Shown here: positions 54,555-63,691 of the stretch, piece after piece
Numbering within the stretch: the first letter of the stretch is position 1
Layout of the letters: every line of letters starts with the position of its first letter
Assembly: GCF_900156105.1 (NCBI RefSeq)
Contig: NZ_FTMS01000007.1
Coordinates: 101,806 to 165,805, forward strand
Source of the DNA: Alkalispirochaeta americana
GTDB taxonomy: Bacteria; Spirochaetota; Spirochaetia; DSM-27196; Alkalispirochaetaceae
DNA: 64,000 bases
Direction of reading: 5' to 3'
Notes under the pieces: generated by a model
What the model was told of the DNA's origin: nothing
Database searches by the model: none
The model's input: the letters and a program-made list of their open reading frames with translations, nothing else
Program-made: the position numbers and the translations under genes

Positions 54555-56399
54555 TCAGTAATTCAGGATAATATCGCCCTCAATACTGTTATCGGTATAT
54601 TTGATCATGAGCGTGTTGGTGCTCCGTTCGTAGTGACGTCCCTTGATATAGAGCTCAAAAGAAGGATCGTTCCGCCATTGCAGATTAAAGAGGTTCATGG
54701 ACCGGAAGGGGGGAATCCCCTGCATGATGATATAATGAGTCCTGTTCCGGGGATAGGTCAGGGTGAAATGGAACTGCTCCTGTCCAATCTCTATGTGAGG
54801 AAAGGGAGCAATTGACCAGATGAATGCCCCCGCTCCCAGATCGTCGTAGAGAGAGATCTTCCGGGGATACCAGGGGTTGTCCGAGAGCAGGGGATAGATC
54901 TCTTCCGGTCCGAAACTTCCCTCCTGCCGGGTGAACCCGTCTGTTTCAAAGTAGAGATGGCGAGGCAGAAAGCCCAGGCTGTCGGCCACGCGAAGCGCCG
55001 AGAGCACCAGATTGCGGCCCACCGTCACGTAGAGAAGGTCTCCCTGAAGTTCGCCGTATCGTTCCAGAAGTCGCCCGGCGCGCAGGGAATAGAGCAGGTC
55101 CACCTCTCCCTGGGCGGTCTCCATGAAAAAGGTCTCCTCGTACTGGCGGATGGCCGGAACGATCCTGTCGTGGACAAGGGTGAGAAAACGCTGGGAAACT
55201 TCCCGGGATGCCTCCGTGGGGTGGTTCGGTGCAAGAGCCGCCTCGGCCATGGCCACGGCCGTGCGCTGATCCAGATCGCGCAGGTCTACGTCCCGGGCAA
55301 AGCTCAGAATTTGCCGGAAGAGCTCCTCGCTCCCCCGGAGCGCGGCAAAGGAGAAGAGATCCTTCTCCTGGAAGACCCGGGCATCGCCTGCGGCGATCCG
55401 TCCTGCCAGCTCCCGGGCTCGCTCCTGATCATCCTGGATAAATCGGGCTGTGACGTCGCGGAGGTTTCCCAGAAAGACCGCCGAGAGGAGCCCCACCGAT
55501 TCCGGATGCTGGTCGGCGGCGCGGCGCATGCGGTTAAAGGCAGTGGTGTACTGGTCCCGCTTCCATGCCTCGGCCAGATAAGCCGTGAGAATCGCCTCGG
55601 AGAACTCGGGAGAACCCTCGCGCCTGTTCCAGGTCCCGGACCCGCCGTTAAAGCGGACGCTGTGCCATCCCTGGAATCCCACGTCGATAAAGCGGTTGAT
55701 CGTCTCGGTATAGAAAGAATCGCTGATCTGGCGACGGTCTCTGCTGAAGGCCGCTTCGATAATATCGATCTCGGCATAGTCTCGTTCAACGTAGCGGATC
55801 AGGCGGCTTCCGGCGTTCAGCGGCATGGTGATCCGCCGCGATTCCCGGTCGATCGCTGACTGGGGTGGGGCGGTCAGGACAAACTGACGGTCTTCACGGA
55901 GAAGCTGAAGGGAGTCCGGGGCTTCCGACGACGACTCGGAACCGGTTTCAAGGGTCGCCTCGGGATACCACGAGAGAGCCACTGTTCCCTCCTCAGGCCA
56001 GGCCCCGCCCTCCTGGGGGTGAATCTGGAGGCCCGGAGGTCCCTCGCCGGGAGAGATCTCGAAACGGATCACGCTCCCGTCGGAGAAGGTGATGAGCAGG
56101 GCGTTCTCTTCCTGATCGTATCGACGGGGAACCAGATGGTGCTGATCTTCCCCGGAGGTAATCACCAGGGGATGGTCTTCGGAGAAACGGAAGGTGAGGC
56201 CCTCGAAATCAAGGCGAGCCGAAGTTATCTTCTGACTGGTCTCGTCTTCACCGGCCACAAGGGTCCCCACAAACTGCAGATCCCCCAAAGATCGCCGCAC
56301 GGTGAGAGTCCCCGAATATTGAAGGTAGAGAAGGCCAAAGATTCCCACTGCGTAGAGGCAGGGAATCACCAGGTATCTCCAGACTTTGCGCGTATGCAT
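54555..56399 (-). CDS. Large membrane-anchored protein, unknown
   Basis: 614 aa. One N-terminal membrane helix (about residues 9-30), then an extracytoplasmic part: a beta-rich region (about 35-170), a helical middle with repeat-like character (about 250-470), and a beta-rich C-terminus ending SIEGDIILNY. No recognised family. Monocistronic, between a phosphatase and an ABC operon. It may be a spirochaete-specific envelope protein. Confidence 0.6.
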   Translation of the reverse strand: MHTRKVWRYLVIPCLYAVGIFGLLYLQYSGTLTVRRSLGDLQFVGTLVAGEDETSQKITSARLDFEGLTFRFSEDHPLVITSGEDQHHLVPRRYDQEENALLITFSDGSVIRFEISPGEGPPGLQIHPQEGGAWPEEGTVALSWYPEATLETGSESSSEAPDSLQLLREDRQFVLTAPPQSAIDRESRRITMPLNAGSRLIRYVERDYAEIDIIEAAFSRDRRQISDSFYTETINRFIDVGFQGWHSVRFNGGSGTWNRREGSPEFSEAILTAYLAEAWKRDQYTTAFNRMRRAADQHPESVGLLSAVFLGNLRDVTARFIQDDQERARELAGRIAAGDARVFQEKDLFSFAALRGSEELFRQILSFARDVDLRDLDQRTAVAMAEAALAPNHPTEASREVSQRFLTLVHDRIVPAIRQYEETFFMETAQGEVDLLYSLRAGRLLERYGELQGDLLYVTVGRNLVLSALRVADSLGFLPRHLYFETDGFTRQEGSFGPEEIYPLLSDNPWYPRKISLYDDLGAGAFIWSIAPFPHIEIGQEQFHFTLTYPRNRTHYIIMQGIPPFRSMNLFNLQWRNDPSFELYIKGRHYERSTNTLMIKYTDNSIEGDIILNY

Positions 56400-56457
56400 G
56401 GACCAAATCTACCAGAGGAACCGCTCCGTGTCAGCTCTTCCGCCTCTCTTGTGGTTT

Positions 56458-57279
56458 TTACAGTTCCGGGGCTGCTTTCCCTGGAGGGGTTGCCTTCCCT
56501 GGAGGGGATGGCCGGGGAATGAACCAGCCCCGTTGGGGATCCAGCGTGATTGTCCCTGGAGAAGGATAGGCCCTCTCCACGGCCCCCGTCGCCAGGAGCT
56601 CCTCGGGCGTGCCCTCCCCCTGAAGGGTTCCGGCCAGAAGAAAAAGGCGATGGGAGAAGTGCAAGGCCAGGTGGAGATGATGAGTAGCGATCACCGCCGA
56701 AGCGATCACCTGTCGCTCCACCAGATCACGCAGAAGAAGAAAAAGCGCCGTCTGGTGAGGCGGATCCAGGTGAGCCGCCGGTTCGTCAAGAAGAAGAATC
56801 CGGGGCTCCTGGGCCAGAGCCCGGGCTATCATCACTCGCTGGCGCTCGCCATCGCTGAGGTGCCCCAGCGATCGCTGTGCCAGATGGAGTGTGCCCGTTG
56901 TCTCGAGGGCCTGGTCCACAGCCGCATCCCGTCCCGAGGGACTCTGGAGGGATGAGCAATGCGGCAGACGCCCCAGGGCAACCACATCGCGCACACGCAG
57001 ATAGGCCGGTGAGACCGGATCGGTCAGTACCACCGCCAGACGGCGGGCCCGGGCCTCGCGGCTCCAGGAGCGGGATCCGTAGAGAGGCCGCTCCTCCAGA
57101 AAAACCATTCCCTCCCGGGGTTTCAGCAACCCCGCCAGGCACCGCAGGAGCGTTGTCTTTCCCCCCCCGTTCGGCCCCGCCAGGGAGATCACCTCACCGG
57201 GGAGAACCTCCGCCCGGGCAACGGTAACCACATCGGGGCCTCGGCGGTAGCCCAGGCGCAGATCCTCCAGGATCATCAC
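56458..57279 (-). CDS. ABC transporter ATPase (FecE/BtuD type)
   Basis: 273 aa. Walker A GPNGGGKTT, signature LSDGERQRV, Walker B ILLLDEPAAHLDPP, H-loop ATHHLH. Energises import through the FecCD permease whose gene overlaps it by ATGA. The usual LSGGE signature is LSDGE. The C-terminal tail repeats PPGKA-type units coded by near-repeats. Third gene of a binding protein-permease-ATPase operon for a metal chelate, haem or cobalamin. Confidence 0.92.
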   Translation of the reverse strand: MMILEDLRLGYRRGPDVVTVARAEVLPGEVISLAGPNGGGKTTLLRCLAGLLKPREGMVFLEERPLYGSRSWSREARARRLAVVLTDPVSPAYLRVRDVVALGRLPHCSSLQSPSGRDAAVDQALETTGTLHLAQRSLGHLSDGERQRVMIARALAQEPRILLLDEPAAHLDPPHQTALFLLLRDLVERQVIASAVIATHHLHLALHFSHRLFLLAGTLQGEGTPEELLATGAVERAYPSPGTITLDPQRGWFIPRPSPPGKATPPGKAAPEL

Positions 57280-58319
57280 AACTCCACCCCCGGGCCTGTC
57301 CCCTCGCGGGAGGGCCGCAGAATGGTCAGAAGCACCACAGGAACCCCCACCACAGAGAGAACCGCGTTCAAGGGAAGGAGGCGATCACTTCCGGGGAGTC
57401 GCGAGAGCAGATCTGCCACAATCGCGATAGCCGCCCCCCAGAGAGCAACCCCCGGCAGAAGAAGACGATGCCGGGAGGTCCGCAGATGACCCCGGGCCAA
57501 ATGAGGCACGGCAACGCCGAGAAACGATATTGGCCCTGTCAGGGCAGTCACCAGGGCTGTAAGCAGGCCGGCGCAGAGGAGCAGCACCCCCTGGAGACGG
57601 TGGGCGTGGATACCGCTGCTCTCGGCGTAGGCGCTTCCCAGAAGCAGCACATCGATCGGAGCTGCCAGAATCGTAAGCAACACCGTTGTTCCCAGGGCCG
57701 CCGCAAGCAACGCCAGGGGTTTCCATCCCGGAGGAAGGGCAAAGGAACCAAAACTCCAGTGAATATACTGCTCCAGCCCCTGGGCAGGGCTCGCCGCCAT
57801 GAGCACCGCCGTGAGAGCGCTGGCCGCATAGCCAAAAAGCAGCCCCAGCACGAGAACCACCACAGGCTGCCCCACCATGCGGTGAACCAGCATCATCAGG
57901 GAGATCACCAGGGCCGAGCCCAAAGCAGCCGCCGCCACGGTGGGCGCTGCAAAGTGGGCACCCGCTCCGGCCAGAACCACCAGAGCCACACCCAGACCGG
58001 CCCCGGCGCTCACACCGAGCACCCCCGGCCCCGCCAGGGGATTGCGAAAAACCGTCTGCATCAGCAACCCCGCCAGCCCCAAAGAAGCCCCGGCTCCGGC
58101 AGCAGCACCCACCCGGGGAAGCCGCACCTGAAAAAGGATGATCCGCTCCAGGGCAAAGGCAGCATCACCCCCATCGGCAAGCGGCCCCGCCCGGAGCGCC
58201 GCCAGAAGCTCCGCCGGCGAAAGCGGCACGGACCCCAGCGCCAGAGCCGCTCCCGCCGCAAGGAAGAGGACCGTTGCGGGAAGAAGCAAAGCGGTCACCC
58301 CGGAGACGCTGCGCCTCAC
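57276..58319 (-). CDS. FecCD-family permease
   Basis: 347 aa, about ten membrane helices. Seen: RLPRVGAAAGAGASLGLAGLL, MQTVFRNPLAGPGVLGVSAGAG (the conserved FRNPLA-P-LG loop), and GPISFLGVAVPHLAR. This is the BtuC/FecC/FhuB family for vitamin B12, siderophores and haem. Overlaps both neighbours by 4 bases. With a class II ribonucleotide reductase in the genome, cobalamin is a reasonable cargo, but iron chelates fit equally. Confidence 0.93.
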   Translation of the reverse strand: MRRSVSGVTALLLPATVLFLAAGAALALGSVPLSPAELLAALRAGPLADGGDAAFALERIILFQVRLPRVGAAAGAGASLGLAGLLMQTVFRNPLAGPGVLGVSAGAGLGVALVVLAGAGAHFAAPTVAAAALGSALVISLMMLVHRMVGQPVVVLVLGLLFGYAASALTAVLMAASPAQGLEQYIHWSFGSFALPPGWKPLALLAAALGTTVLLTILAAPIDVLLLGSAYAESSGIHAHRLQGVLLLCAGLLTALVTALTGPISFLGVAVPHLARGHLRTSRHRLLLPGVALWGAAIAIVADLLSRLPGSDRLLPLNAVLSVVGVPVVLLTILRPSREGTGPGVEL

Positions 58320-59539
58320 GGAAAGATGCTCCGATAGAACCGTAACTGGTGCCCGGGAACAAGATCCGCCTGGGGATGAAAAATCGTAACCAGATCCTCC
58401 AGAAGGAGATCGGGCCGGCCCACACCGGTCTCCCAGAAATCGTTCGCGCCCCGGGAACGCTGGCGACGGTCATGGTGATAGACCCGGCCCTCCCGGAACG
58501 CCCGAAAAAGAGTCAGTCGGGGATCCTCCCGGCGAATATCCTCGGGACTGCTCCAGGTCGCGTTGAGATGCATCCAGACATCAGCATCCCTTGCCCGGGC
58601 CAGAACCGCCTCAAGATCAAGAAAAAGCGACCCTGCGCCCCTGGTATCAGCCCAAAGATACCGGGCCCCGGCATCAGCAAAAAGCATAGCCAGGTAGCTT
58701 TCCCCTGCCGGAACCGGCCACTGCCCCTGCCAGGGCGCGTTGGCAAAGACCTCGGGCCTGGCCCCCTGGCGAATCGCCTGATCGGTGCGGCGCGCCAAAT
58801 CATGGTATCGCCGGGCCCGGTGGGAAAACAGCTCCTCCGCCAGAGCCTCCTTCCCGTAGAGCGCCCCGAAAAGCCGAAGCCATTCAGCGCGGCCCAGAGG
58901 AGTCGGCTCTCTCCAGTCGGCAATCACCATGGAAGGAACTCCCGCCCCCTCCAGTCGTCTCAGGGCAGGATCGTCGGGACTATACGCCGAAAGCAGCACC
59001 ACATCTGGCCGGAGCGCCAGAAGCCGTTCCAGATCAAGCTGTGCCCCGGCACCGGTAGTTCGCACCGTCCCCTGCTCCAGAGCCTGACGGACCGTCTCGT
59101 CATAAACATAATCGGCCGTATCCACACCCACCAGTGAGGAAAGCTCTCCCAGATCCCTGATAAAGGGAATATTCGGTGTGGAAAGCGAGACCACCCGCCG
59201 GGGCGGGACAGCAATCACCGTTCCGGGAGGCCCATCGATATTACCAGGATCGGTACCCCGGGGAACCAGAAAGTAGATCAGATCGGGCGCACCGGGCCAG
59301 GCGTTGGAAATTCGGACCTCCTGGTGCGTCTCCTTCCGGGTGATCCGCAGATTCGCCGCCTCCTTGATCGGAGCCACCCCTGACAGGTGTCCCTCAGGGG
59401 CAACGGCCCTCGTTACAGAATCGGCAGCCACCACGGGTGCCTGCGCCAGAACCGCGAAAGTCAGAACCGCAAACGCCAGAACCGCAAACGCCAGAACAAA
59501 TGAAAAGAAACGAGCCAGGCGGCTCGGAGAGCACATCAT
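58316..59539 (-). CDS. Periplasmic binding protein of a FecCD-type transporter
   Basis: 407 aa. Signal peptide whose core contains FAVLAFAVLTFAVLA, coded by a 15-base repeat. The mature part is a class III (BtuF/FepB-like) binding protein: RVVSLSTPNIPFIRDLGELS, DLERLLALRPDVVLLSAYSP, and IADWREPTPLGRAEWLRLFG. A roughly 80-residue N-terminal extra segment (about 45-115) precedes the fold. The start at 59539 has GGGGAG upstream; ATG 59551 is the alternative. First gene of the operon, divergent from the barrel protein. Confidence 0.85.
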   Translation of the reverse strand: MMCSPSRLARFFSFVLAFAVLAFAVLTFAVLAQAPVVAADSVTRAVAPEGHLSGVAPIKEAANLRITRKETHQEVRISNAWPGAPDLIYFLVPRGTDPGNIDGPPGTVIAVPPRRVVSLSTPNIPFIRDLGELSSLVGVDTADYVYDETVRQALEQGTVRTTGAGAQLDLERLLALRPDVVLLSAYSPDDPALRRLEGAGVPSMVIADWREPTPLGRAEWLRLFGALYGKEALAEELFSHRARRYHDLARRTDQAIRQGARPEVFANAPWQGQWPVPAGESYLAMLFADAGARYLWADTRGAGSLFLDLEAVLARARDADVWMHLNATWSSPEDIRREDPRLTLFRAFREGRVYHHDRRQRSRGANDFWETGVGRPDLLLEDLVTIFHPQADLVPGHQLRFYRSIFP

Positions 59540-59693
59540 AACGCTCCCCATAGTAATGCGGGATCGGCCTCGACACAACCAGGATTCCCTCGACAGATTT
59601 CCCCGGCATTCCCTCCCAGGCAATCAGCCTCTGTACCGCCCCCTCCTTCCCGGGGTACTCTGCGATCATTTGAACCCCCTGGGGAGGACAGAC

Positions 59694-60713
59694 ATGATAA
59701 AAAATGCTGTAAAAACAGGCGTAACTCTCCTTGTCGCGGCCTGGCTTATCTCGACACCCCTTCCCCTGACGGCAGCCCCCGCCCCGGCAACAGAAGAACC
59801 CGCCCCGGCAGCGACACTCCCAACAGCCCCGGCAGCAAACGCAACCGAGTCAGACCCGCCCCAAAACCCGGAAAAACCCCAGCCGCCCCTGATCATACCG
59901 CTCTTCACCTACCGAACCCTCTCGGTGAGCGACCAGACCCTGCACAGCCCCGGAAGCGGAATTGTCTTCCTCGCCGAAGACCATCTCCTCGCAGGAACCT
60001 ATTCCCGCACCACCTGGAGCACCACCCCCGGCACCAACCGGGACAAGGACTACCACACCCTGGAGTTCCTCTACGACGGAGCCCGCCGGAAGCACCGATA
60101 CCTGACCGTCCTGCAATCGGCCTCGGACAAACCCATCCACGGCGGCACGGACACCTTTCAGGCCGCAGCACTCTACGGATACGAAATCTTCGCCACCCCC
60201 TCTACATCGATCGTCCTCGGTGGCGGCCTCGGAATCAGCGACTTCGGCCTCAAAACCCCCAACGGCCAAAGCATATACGCCCTGCCCCTTCCCCTGATTC
60301 GCCTCACCCACGAAGACCCCCGGTACCATCTCTCCCTGGAATTCATCACCGGCCCCACCATCAACCTCACCCTTGCACCGGAAGAAAACCTGCGCATGAC
60401 CTGGAACCTCCGGTTCGACCTCGACCAGCTCCGGGACGAACGGGACCTGTTCTACGAAATCGCACTCCACTACCGCTTCGCCTCCCTGGGAATTCAGAAC
60501 GAAACCATCAGCTTCGACCTCGCCGGAGAAAAAGACCCCCTGGAAAGCACTTTCTACTCAGCCTTTGCCGAAGTGGACCTGATCCTCCTCAAACTGCGAG
60601 CCGGCTACGCCTTCGACACCCTCCTGCGCTCCGTCGGCACAACAGAACAAACCGGCGACGGCCTCTACCTCTCTCTTCAGGGATTGATCCCCCTCGGAAG
60701 CCGTTCCCCCTGA
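59694..60713 (+). CDS. Outer-membrane beta-barrel protein
   Basis: 339 aa. Signal peptide (about 1-28), a Pro/Ala-rich low-complexity stretch to about residue 65, then alternating strands to the C-terminus (GLYLSLQGLIPLGSRSP). No TonB box or plug domain is seen, so it is not a TonB-dependent receptor. GGGGAGGA is upstream of the ATG. Divergent from the FecCD operon and could serve it. Codon use is strongly C-ending and T-poor. Confidence 0.65.
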   Translation: MIKNAVKTGVTLLVAAWLISTPLPLTAAPAPATEEPAPAATLPTAPAANATESDPPQNPEKPQPPLIIPLFTYRTLSVSDQTLHSPGSGIVFLAEDHLLAGTYSRTTWSTTPGTNRDKDYHTLEFLYDGARRKHRYLTVLQSASDKPIHGGTDTFQAAALYGYEIFATPSTSIVLGGGLGISDFGLKTPNGQSIYALPLPLIRLTHEDPRYHLSLEFITGPTINLTLAPEENLRMTWNLRFDLDQLRDERDLFYEIALHYRFASLGIQNETISFDLAGEKDPLESTFYSAFAEVDLILLKLRAGYAFDTLLRSVGTTEQTGDGLYLSLQGLIPLGSRSP

Positions 60714-61210
60714 CCCGTGAGCCCCATCATCCTTTGGGCGTGTCCCCGCGTACGCGGGGCCGGGCTTTCCGCGAGTAGTACGGTCCTCGCCGGAGCCCCA
60801 CCAAACCGGAACGCCCCACAGGCGACACCGGCTGCGGTCCGCGCTACTCGCTGCAATCCCTCACGCGGAATCAGGGGCGACAGCGCCAATTCTTCTTGCA
60901 GTCCTCGCCATGATCACGGCAATTTTTTCCACAGCCTGCGGAGCCGACCGCACGAGTCAGTATCCGCCCCGTCTGGCCGTGGCAACGAGGGGAACCGCCG
61001 GGCCTCTTTCCCTCCGGGGGCTGTCTTCCTGCGCTGCCTCTGATCAACCCTGCTGCTCATTTTTCCGAATATGTACATGGACCTGATTGGTATCGGTCTC
61101 CCGGGACTGGCTGTGTTGAGGCAGGTGCTCCTGGTTCCAGCGACCTGGCGAGTCGAGGCAGAGAAGGCGATTCTCCGATAGTGTGGCGCTAACGGGCCCC
61201 ACCAGGGCCC
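60714..61210. other. Gene-free region with a perfect palindrome
   Basis: About 500 bases with no supported gene. A perfect 16-base palindrome (CCCCGCGT/ACGCGGGG, 60744-60759) sits 30 bases after the barrel gene stop and could form a transcript-end hairpin. Inverted GAGTAG/CTACTC words occur at about 60773 and 60841. The remainder looks like decayed sequence; nothing resembles a tRNA or small RNA. Confidence 0.6.
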
Positions 61211-62314
61211 TTACTCTGTTCCCGGCAGGGGGCAGATAAGCCCCTGATCCTCGATCTCCCGCAGCCGCCCGGGCCCAATTCCGGGAACATCCAGAAGATC
61301 CTGCCGTGAGGTAAAGGGGCGACGCTCCATAATCTGTCGGGCCCTGGTATCGCTGATATGAATGAGGCGGGAGAGTTCCTCTATGGTGGCGGTGTTTATG
61401 TCGATGCACAAGGGCGGGGTAGTTTCTCCTGCTGTGAGGGAGGTGGCTATCTTCCAGGACGAGCCGTCGCTGGTAATTACCAGAGTCCCCCCTGTGTTGG
61501 TACCGTAGATCTCGGCCTCAAGGTATCGGTCTACCCGGAGCAGAACTTCCCTGTGGGGATGGCCGTAGCGGTTGTCCCGGCCAGCCTGGTAGAAAACCAG
61601 TTCGGGAGACACGGCCTTCAGAAAGGCCCTGCTCGATGAGGTCCGTGACCCGTGGTGGCCCAGCTGGAGCACTGTGGCTGCCAGAGGAATTCCGCTGGCC
61701 AGGAGCCGGTTCTCGGCATGGATTTCGGCGTCCCCGGTGATGAGGATCGAAAAATCCCCGAAATCGGCGCGGAGAACAATGTTTTTGTTGTGCAGGTGTC
61801 CGGAATAGTCTGCGGCTGATCGTTCGGGGTGCAGGACGGTGATGATCAGCTCTCCAAACCGGATGAGTTCTCCCCGAAGTGGTTCCTGGTAGACCGCCGA
61901 AGATTCCAGGACTGCCTCAAGAAAGCGCTCGAAGGTCCGGGTGGTGTGGGTCTGTCCGTTATACCAGATTCGGTCCACCTGAAATTGTTCAAGGATGGCA
62001 GGAAAGCCACCGATGTGGTCGGCGTGTGCGTGGGTTGCCACCGCCAGATCAAGCCGCTGGACCCCTCGGTTATTCAGGTAGGCGGCTGCAGTTCCGTCGA
62101 TTCCTGCATCAACCAGAATGGCTGCGGTCTCTGTTCGCAGGAGGACCGCTTCGCCCTGACCGACATCGATACAATGAATCTCCAGAAGGGGGGGCACCAG
62201 CCCTGTTGCGGGTGCGGCCCCGTCGCTCAGGGCCGGGGGCGGGTGAAGAAGGGCCCCCAGCATCAGCCCAAGGGTCACGACGAGGCTCAGGGCTCGTTGC
62301 AGGGGGCTCTTCAT
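61211..62314 (-). CDS. Secreted ComEC-like metallo-beta-lactamase with HhH domain
   Basis: 367 aa. Signal peptide (about 1-30), then an MBL fold like the ComEC C-terminus: DVGQGEAVLLRTE, metal motif THAHADHIGG, ILITGDAE, LQLGHHGSRTSS. Residues about 300-360 form a ComEA-like helix-hairpin-helix pair (DINTATIEELSRL, DVPGIGPGRLREIE) that binds DNA. No ComEC channel domain, so it is a free extracytoplasmic hydrolase, perhaps a nuclease. The DUF3006 gene lies directly upstream. Confidence 0.88.
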   Translation of the reverse strand: MKSPLQRALSLVVTLGLMLGALLHPPPALSDGAAPATGLVPPLLEIHCIDVGQGEAVLLRTETAAILVDAGIDGTAAAYLNNRGVQRLDLAVATHAHADHIGGFPAILEQFQVDRIWYNGQTHTTRTFERFLEAVLESSAVYQEPLRGELIRFGELIITVLHPERSAADYSGHLHNKNIVLRADFGDFSILITGDAEIHAENRLLASGIPLAATVLQLGHHGSRTSSSRAFLKAVSPELVFYQAGRDNRYGHPHREVLLRVDRYLEAEIYGTNTGGTLVITSDGSSWKIATSLTAGETTPPLCIDINTATIEELSRLIHISDTRARQIMERRPFTSRQDLLDVPGIGPGRLREIEDQGLICPLPGTE

Positions 62315-62316
62315 CG

Positions 62317-62778
62317 TCAGGGGTTCCTCGATCGAAGTTTGTCCAGTTTGGATCGGATGCGGTTGCGGGCATCCCCGGTGCGGATATGGTCACAGGCGAA
62401 GGAGAGGGTCGAGGTTTCTCCTTCTGTCGTGCAGGAGAGGGTCAGAACCGTTCCTTCCCTGGCCTTGGCGGGGAGCCATGCGGCGGGAATCTCGTAGCAG
62501 ATGCCACGGGCGGTCTCAATCCGTGCTGTTTCCCGGGAGATGGCGTCTACCGTAATGAGGGTCTCCGGTTCGTCCATATCCAAGAGTACCATGGAACGAG
62601 GGAAGGAGGGAAATCTTTCCGAAGCTGGGGAGCGTGCTAAAGGATGATCCCAGGGTGATAGGGGGGAGGAGTGTAGTGCCTTCCCGCCGGGGCTGGCTGC
62701 CGCCTGGTATCCCGGGAGCAGGGAGAGCAGCCAGAGGGCAGAGACGACGCAGAGGGTGTAACTCGGTTGTGCGGGCAT
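62317..62778 (-). CDS. Secreted DUF3006-like protein
   Basis: 153 aa. Signal peptide (about 1-28), a short linker, then about 90 residues resembling DUF3006: VLLDMDEPETLITVDAIS, then ARGICYEIPAAWLPAKAREG, and a C-terminal ARNRIRSKLDKLR helix. DUF3006 commonly sits beside ComEC-like MBL genes, as here (2-base gap). The ATG at 62778 has AGGAGG 4 bases upstream. The 115 bases upstream hold no gene. Confidence 0.7.
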   Translation of the reverse strand: MPAQPSYTLCVVSALWLLSLLPGYQAAASPGGKALHSSPLSPWDHPLARSPASERFPSFPRSMVLLDMDEPETLITVDAISRETARIETARGICYEIPAAWLPAKAREGTVLTLSCTTEGETSTLSFACDHIRTGDARNRIRSKLDKLRSRNP

Positions 62779-62893
62779 AGGGCCTCCTGCAAGGCTGGTA
62801 CAGCCCAAAGAGTCCCCGTGCTTGAGTTCAGGGTGACCAGCGAGGCCGGAAGCAGTCCGGGGGGGGTGCCATAATTGTGATCCAATCCCGAGC

Positions 62894-63044
62894 ATGTCAA
62901 AAGTGGAACTAATGAATTATCTGGGAAACTGCTGATGGATCACCCCCGGGGCATGCGCCGCTCCGAGATCGCCCAGCGCTTTGGGGTGCACCACAGCATC
63001 GTGGGCGGAATACTTCAGTCAGGCGCGGTGTTGTTGGGAAGAAT
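62894..63044 (+). pseudogene. Helix-turn-helix gene fragment
   Basis: Starts MSKVELMNYLGNC then shifts frame; the next frame reads LMDHPRGMRRSEIAQRFGVH, a clear helix-turn-helix, and continues HSIVGGIL before entering the duplicated Rpn flank at 63045. It looks like a regulator or transposase N-terminus cut off by arrival of the Rpn element. It has no intact reading frame of useful length. Confidence 0.5.
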
Positions 63045-63110
63045 GGGGCGCGGCCGACGGGCCTTCCAGCCCCATCCCCGGCAAACTCACAGGCGCCCCG
63101 AGAAGGGGTG

Positions 63111-63671
63111 CTAGGTTGATCGCTCGAGATCCCCGATCTCCTGCTCGGAAAGGCCGGTGATCTCGGCGATGTCGGAAAGGGGGAACCCGCGTTTCAGCAT
63201 CTTCAGGGCATCTTCACGAGCCTTCTGTTGTATGCCCTGCTGCATGCCCTGTTGCATGCCCTGCTGCATGCCCTGCTGCATACCTTCTTGTATGCCCTCT
63301 TCCTTGCCGCGTTGCTCGGCGCTGCGTAACCGCGAACTGACATCGCGTTGCCATTTCTCACGCGCCTCGGCGATGTCCATAAGCTCGTCGTCGGCAGTAA
63401 AGGTGCGGTAGACTCTGTGGGCCTTGCCCAGAGCAGGGTTGTCCTTCAGCAATAGCGTCATATCCTCCTCCTCCACGGTGCCTTCGTGTTCGAAGTAATA
63501 ACACCATGTATCAAGTTTGTCCTTCACATCACCGGTGCTTTTCAGGTGATTCTTGGGCAGTTCGATGAAATGGATCTGCAGGTGATCGGACAGGACATAC
63601 TCCGGTGCGTCGGCCTCGGTGATCGGGGGCGCGGCCGACGGGCCTTCCAGCCCCATCCCCGGCAAACTCAC
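63111..63671 (-). CDS. Free-standing Rpn C-terminal copy (RpnS-like)
   Basis: 186-aa frame created by the duplication: the first 15 residues come from the downstream flank of the other copy, the rest from the Rpn gene (HLQIHFIELPK onward), without the nuclease core. The repeat helix has four GMQQ units plus GIQQ and GIQE. A better start is the ATG at 63461 (MTLLLKDNP), preceded by repeated GGAGG with an AGGAGG 5 bases away; that gives 116 aa. By analogy with RpnS it may neutralise the full-length protein. It lies downstream of that gene on the same strand. Confidence 0.7.
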   Translation of the reverse strand: MSLPGMGLEGPSAAPPITEADAPEYVLSDHLQIHFIELPKNHLKSTGDVKDKLDTWCYYFEHEGTVEEEDMTLLLKDNPALGKAHRVYRTFTADDELMDIAEAREKWQRDVSSRLRSAEQRGKEEGIQEGMQQGMQQGMQQGMQQGIQQKAREDALKMLKRGFPLSDIAEITGLSEQEIGDLERST

Positions 63672-63691
63672 AGGCGCCCCGAGAAGGGGTG

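Noticed and set aside
60744..60759. GTGTCCCCGCGTACGCGGGG-like word resembling a type I-E CRISPR repeat
   Set aside because: Only one copy, no spacer array and no cas genes; better read as a palindrome at a transcript end.
61044..61409. Possible tRNA or tmRNA in the gap before the MBL gene
   Set aside because: No cloverleaf, TTCGA arm or CCA end could be found in either strand.
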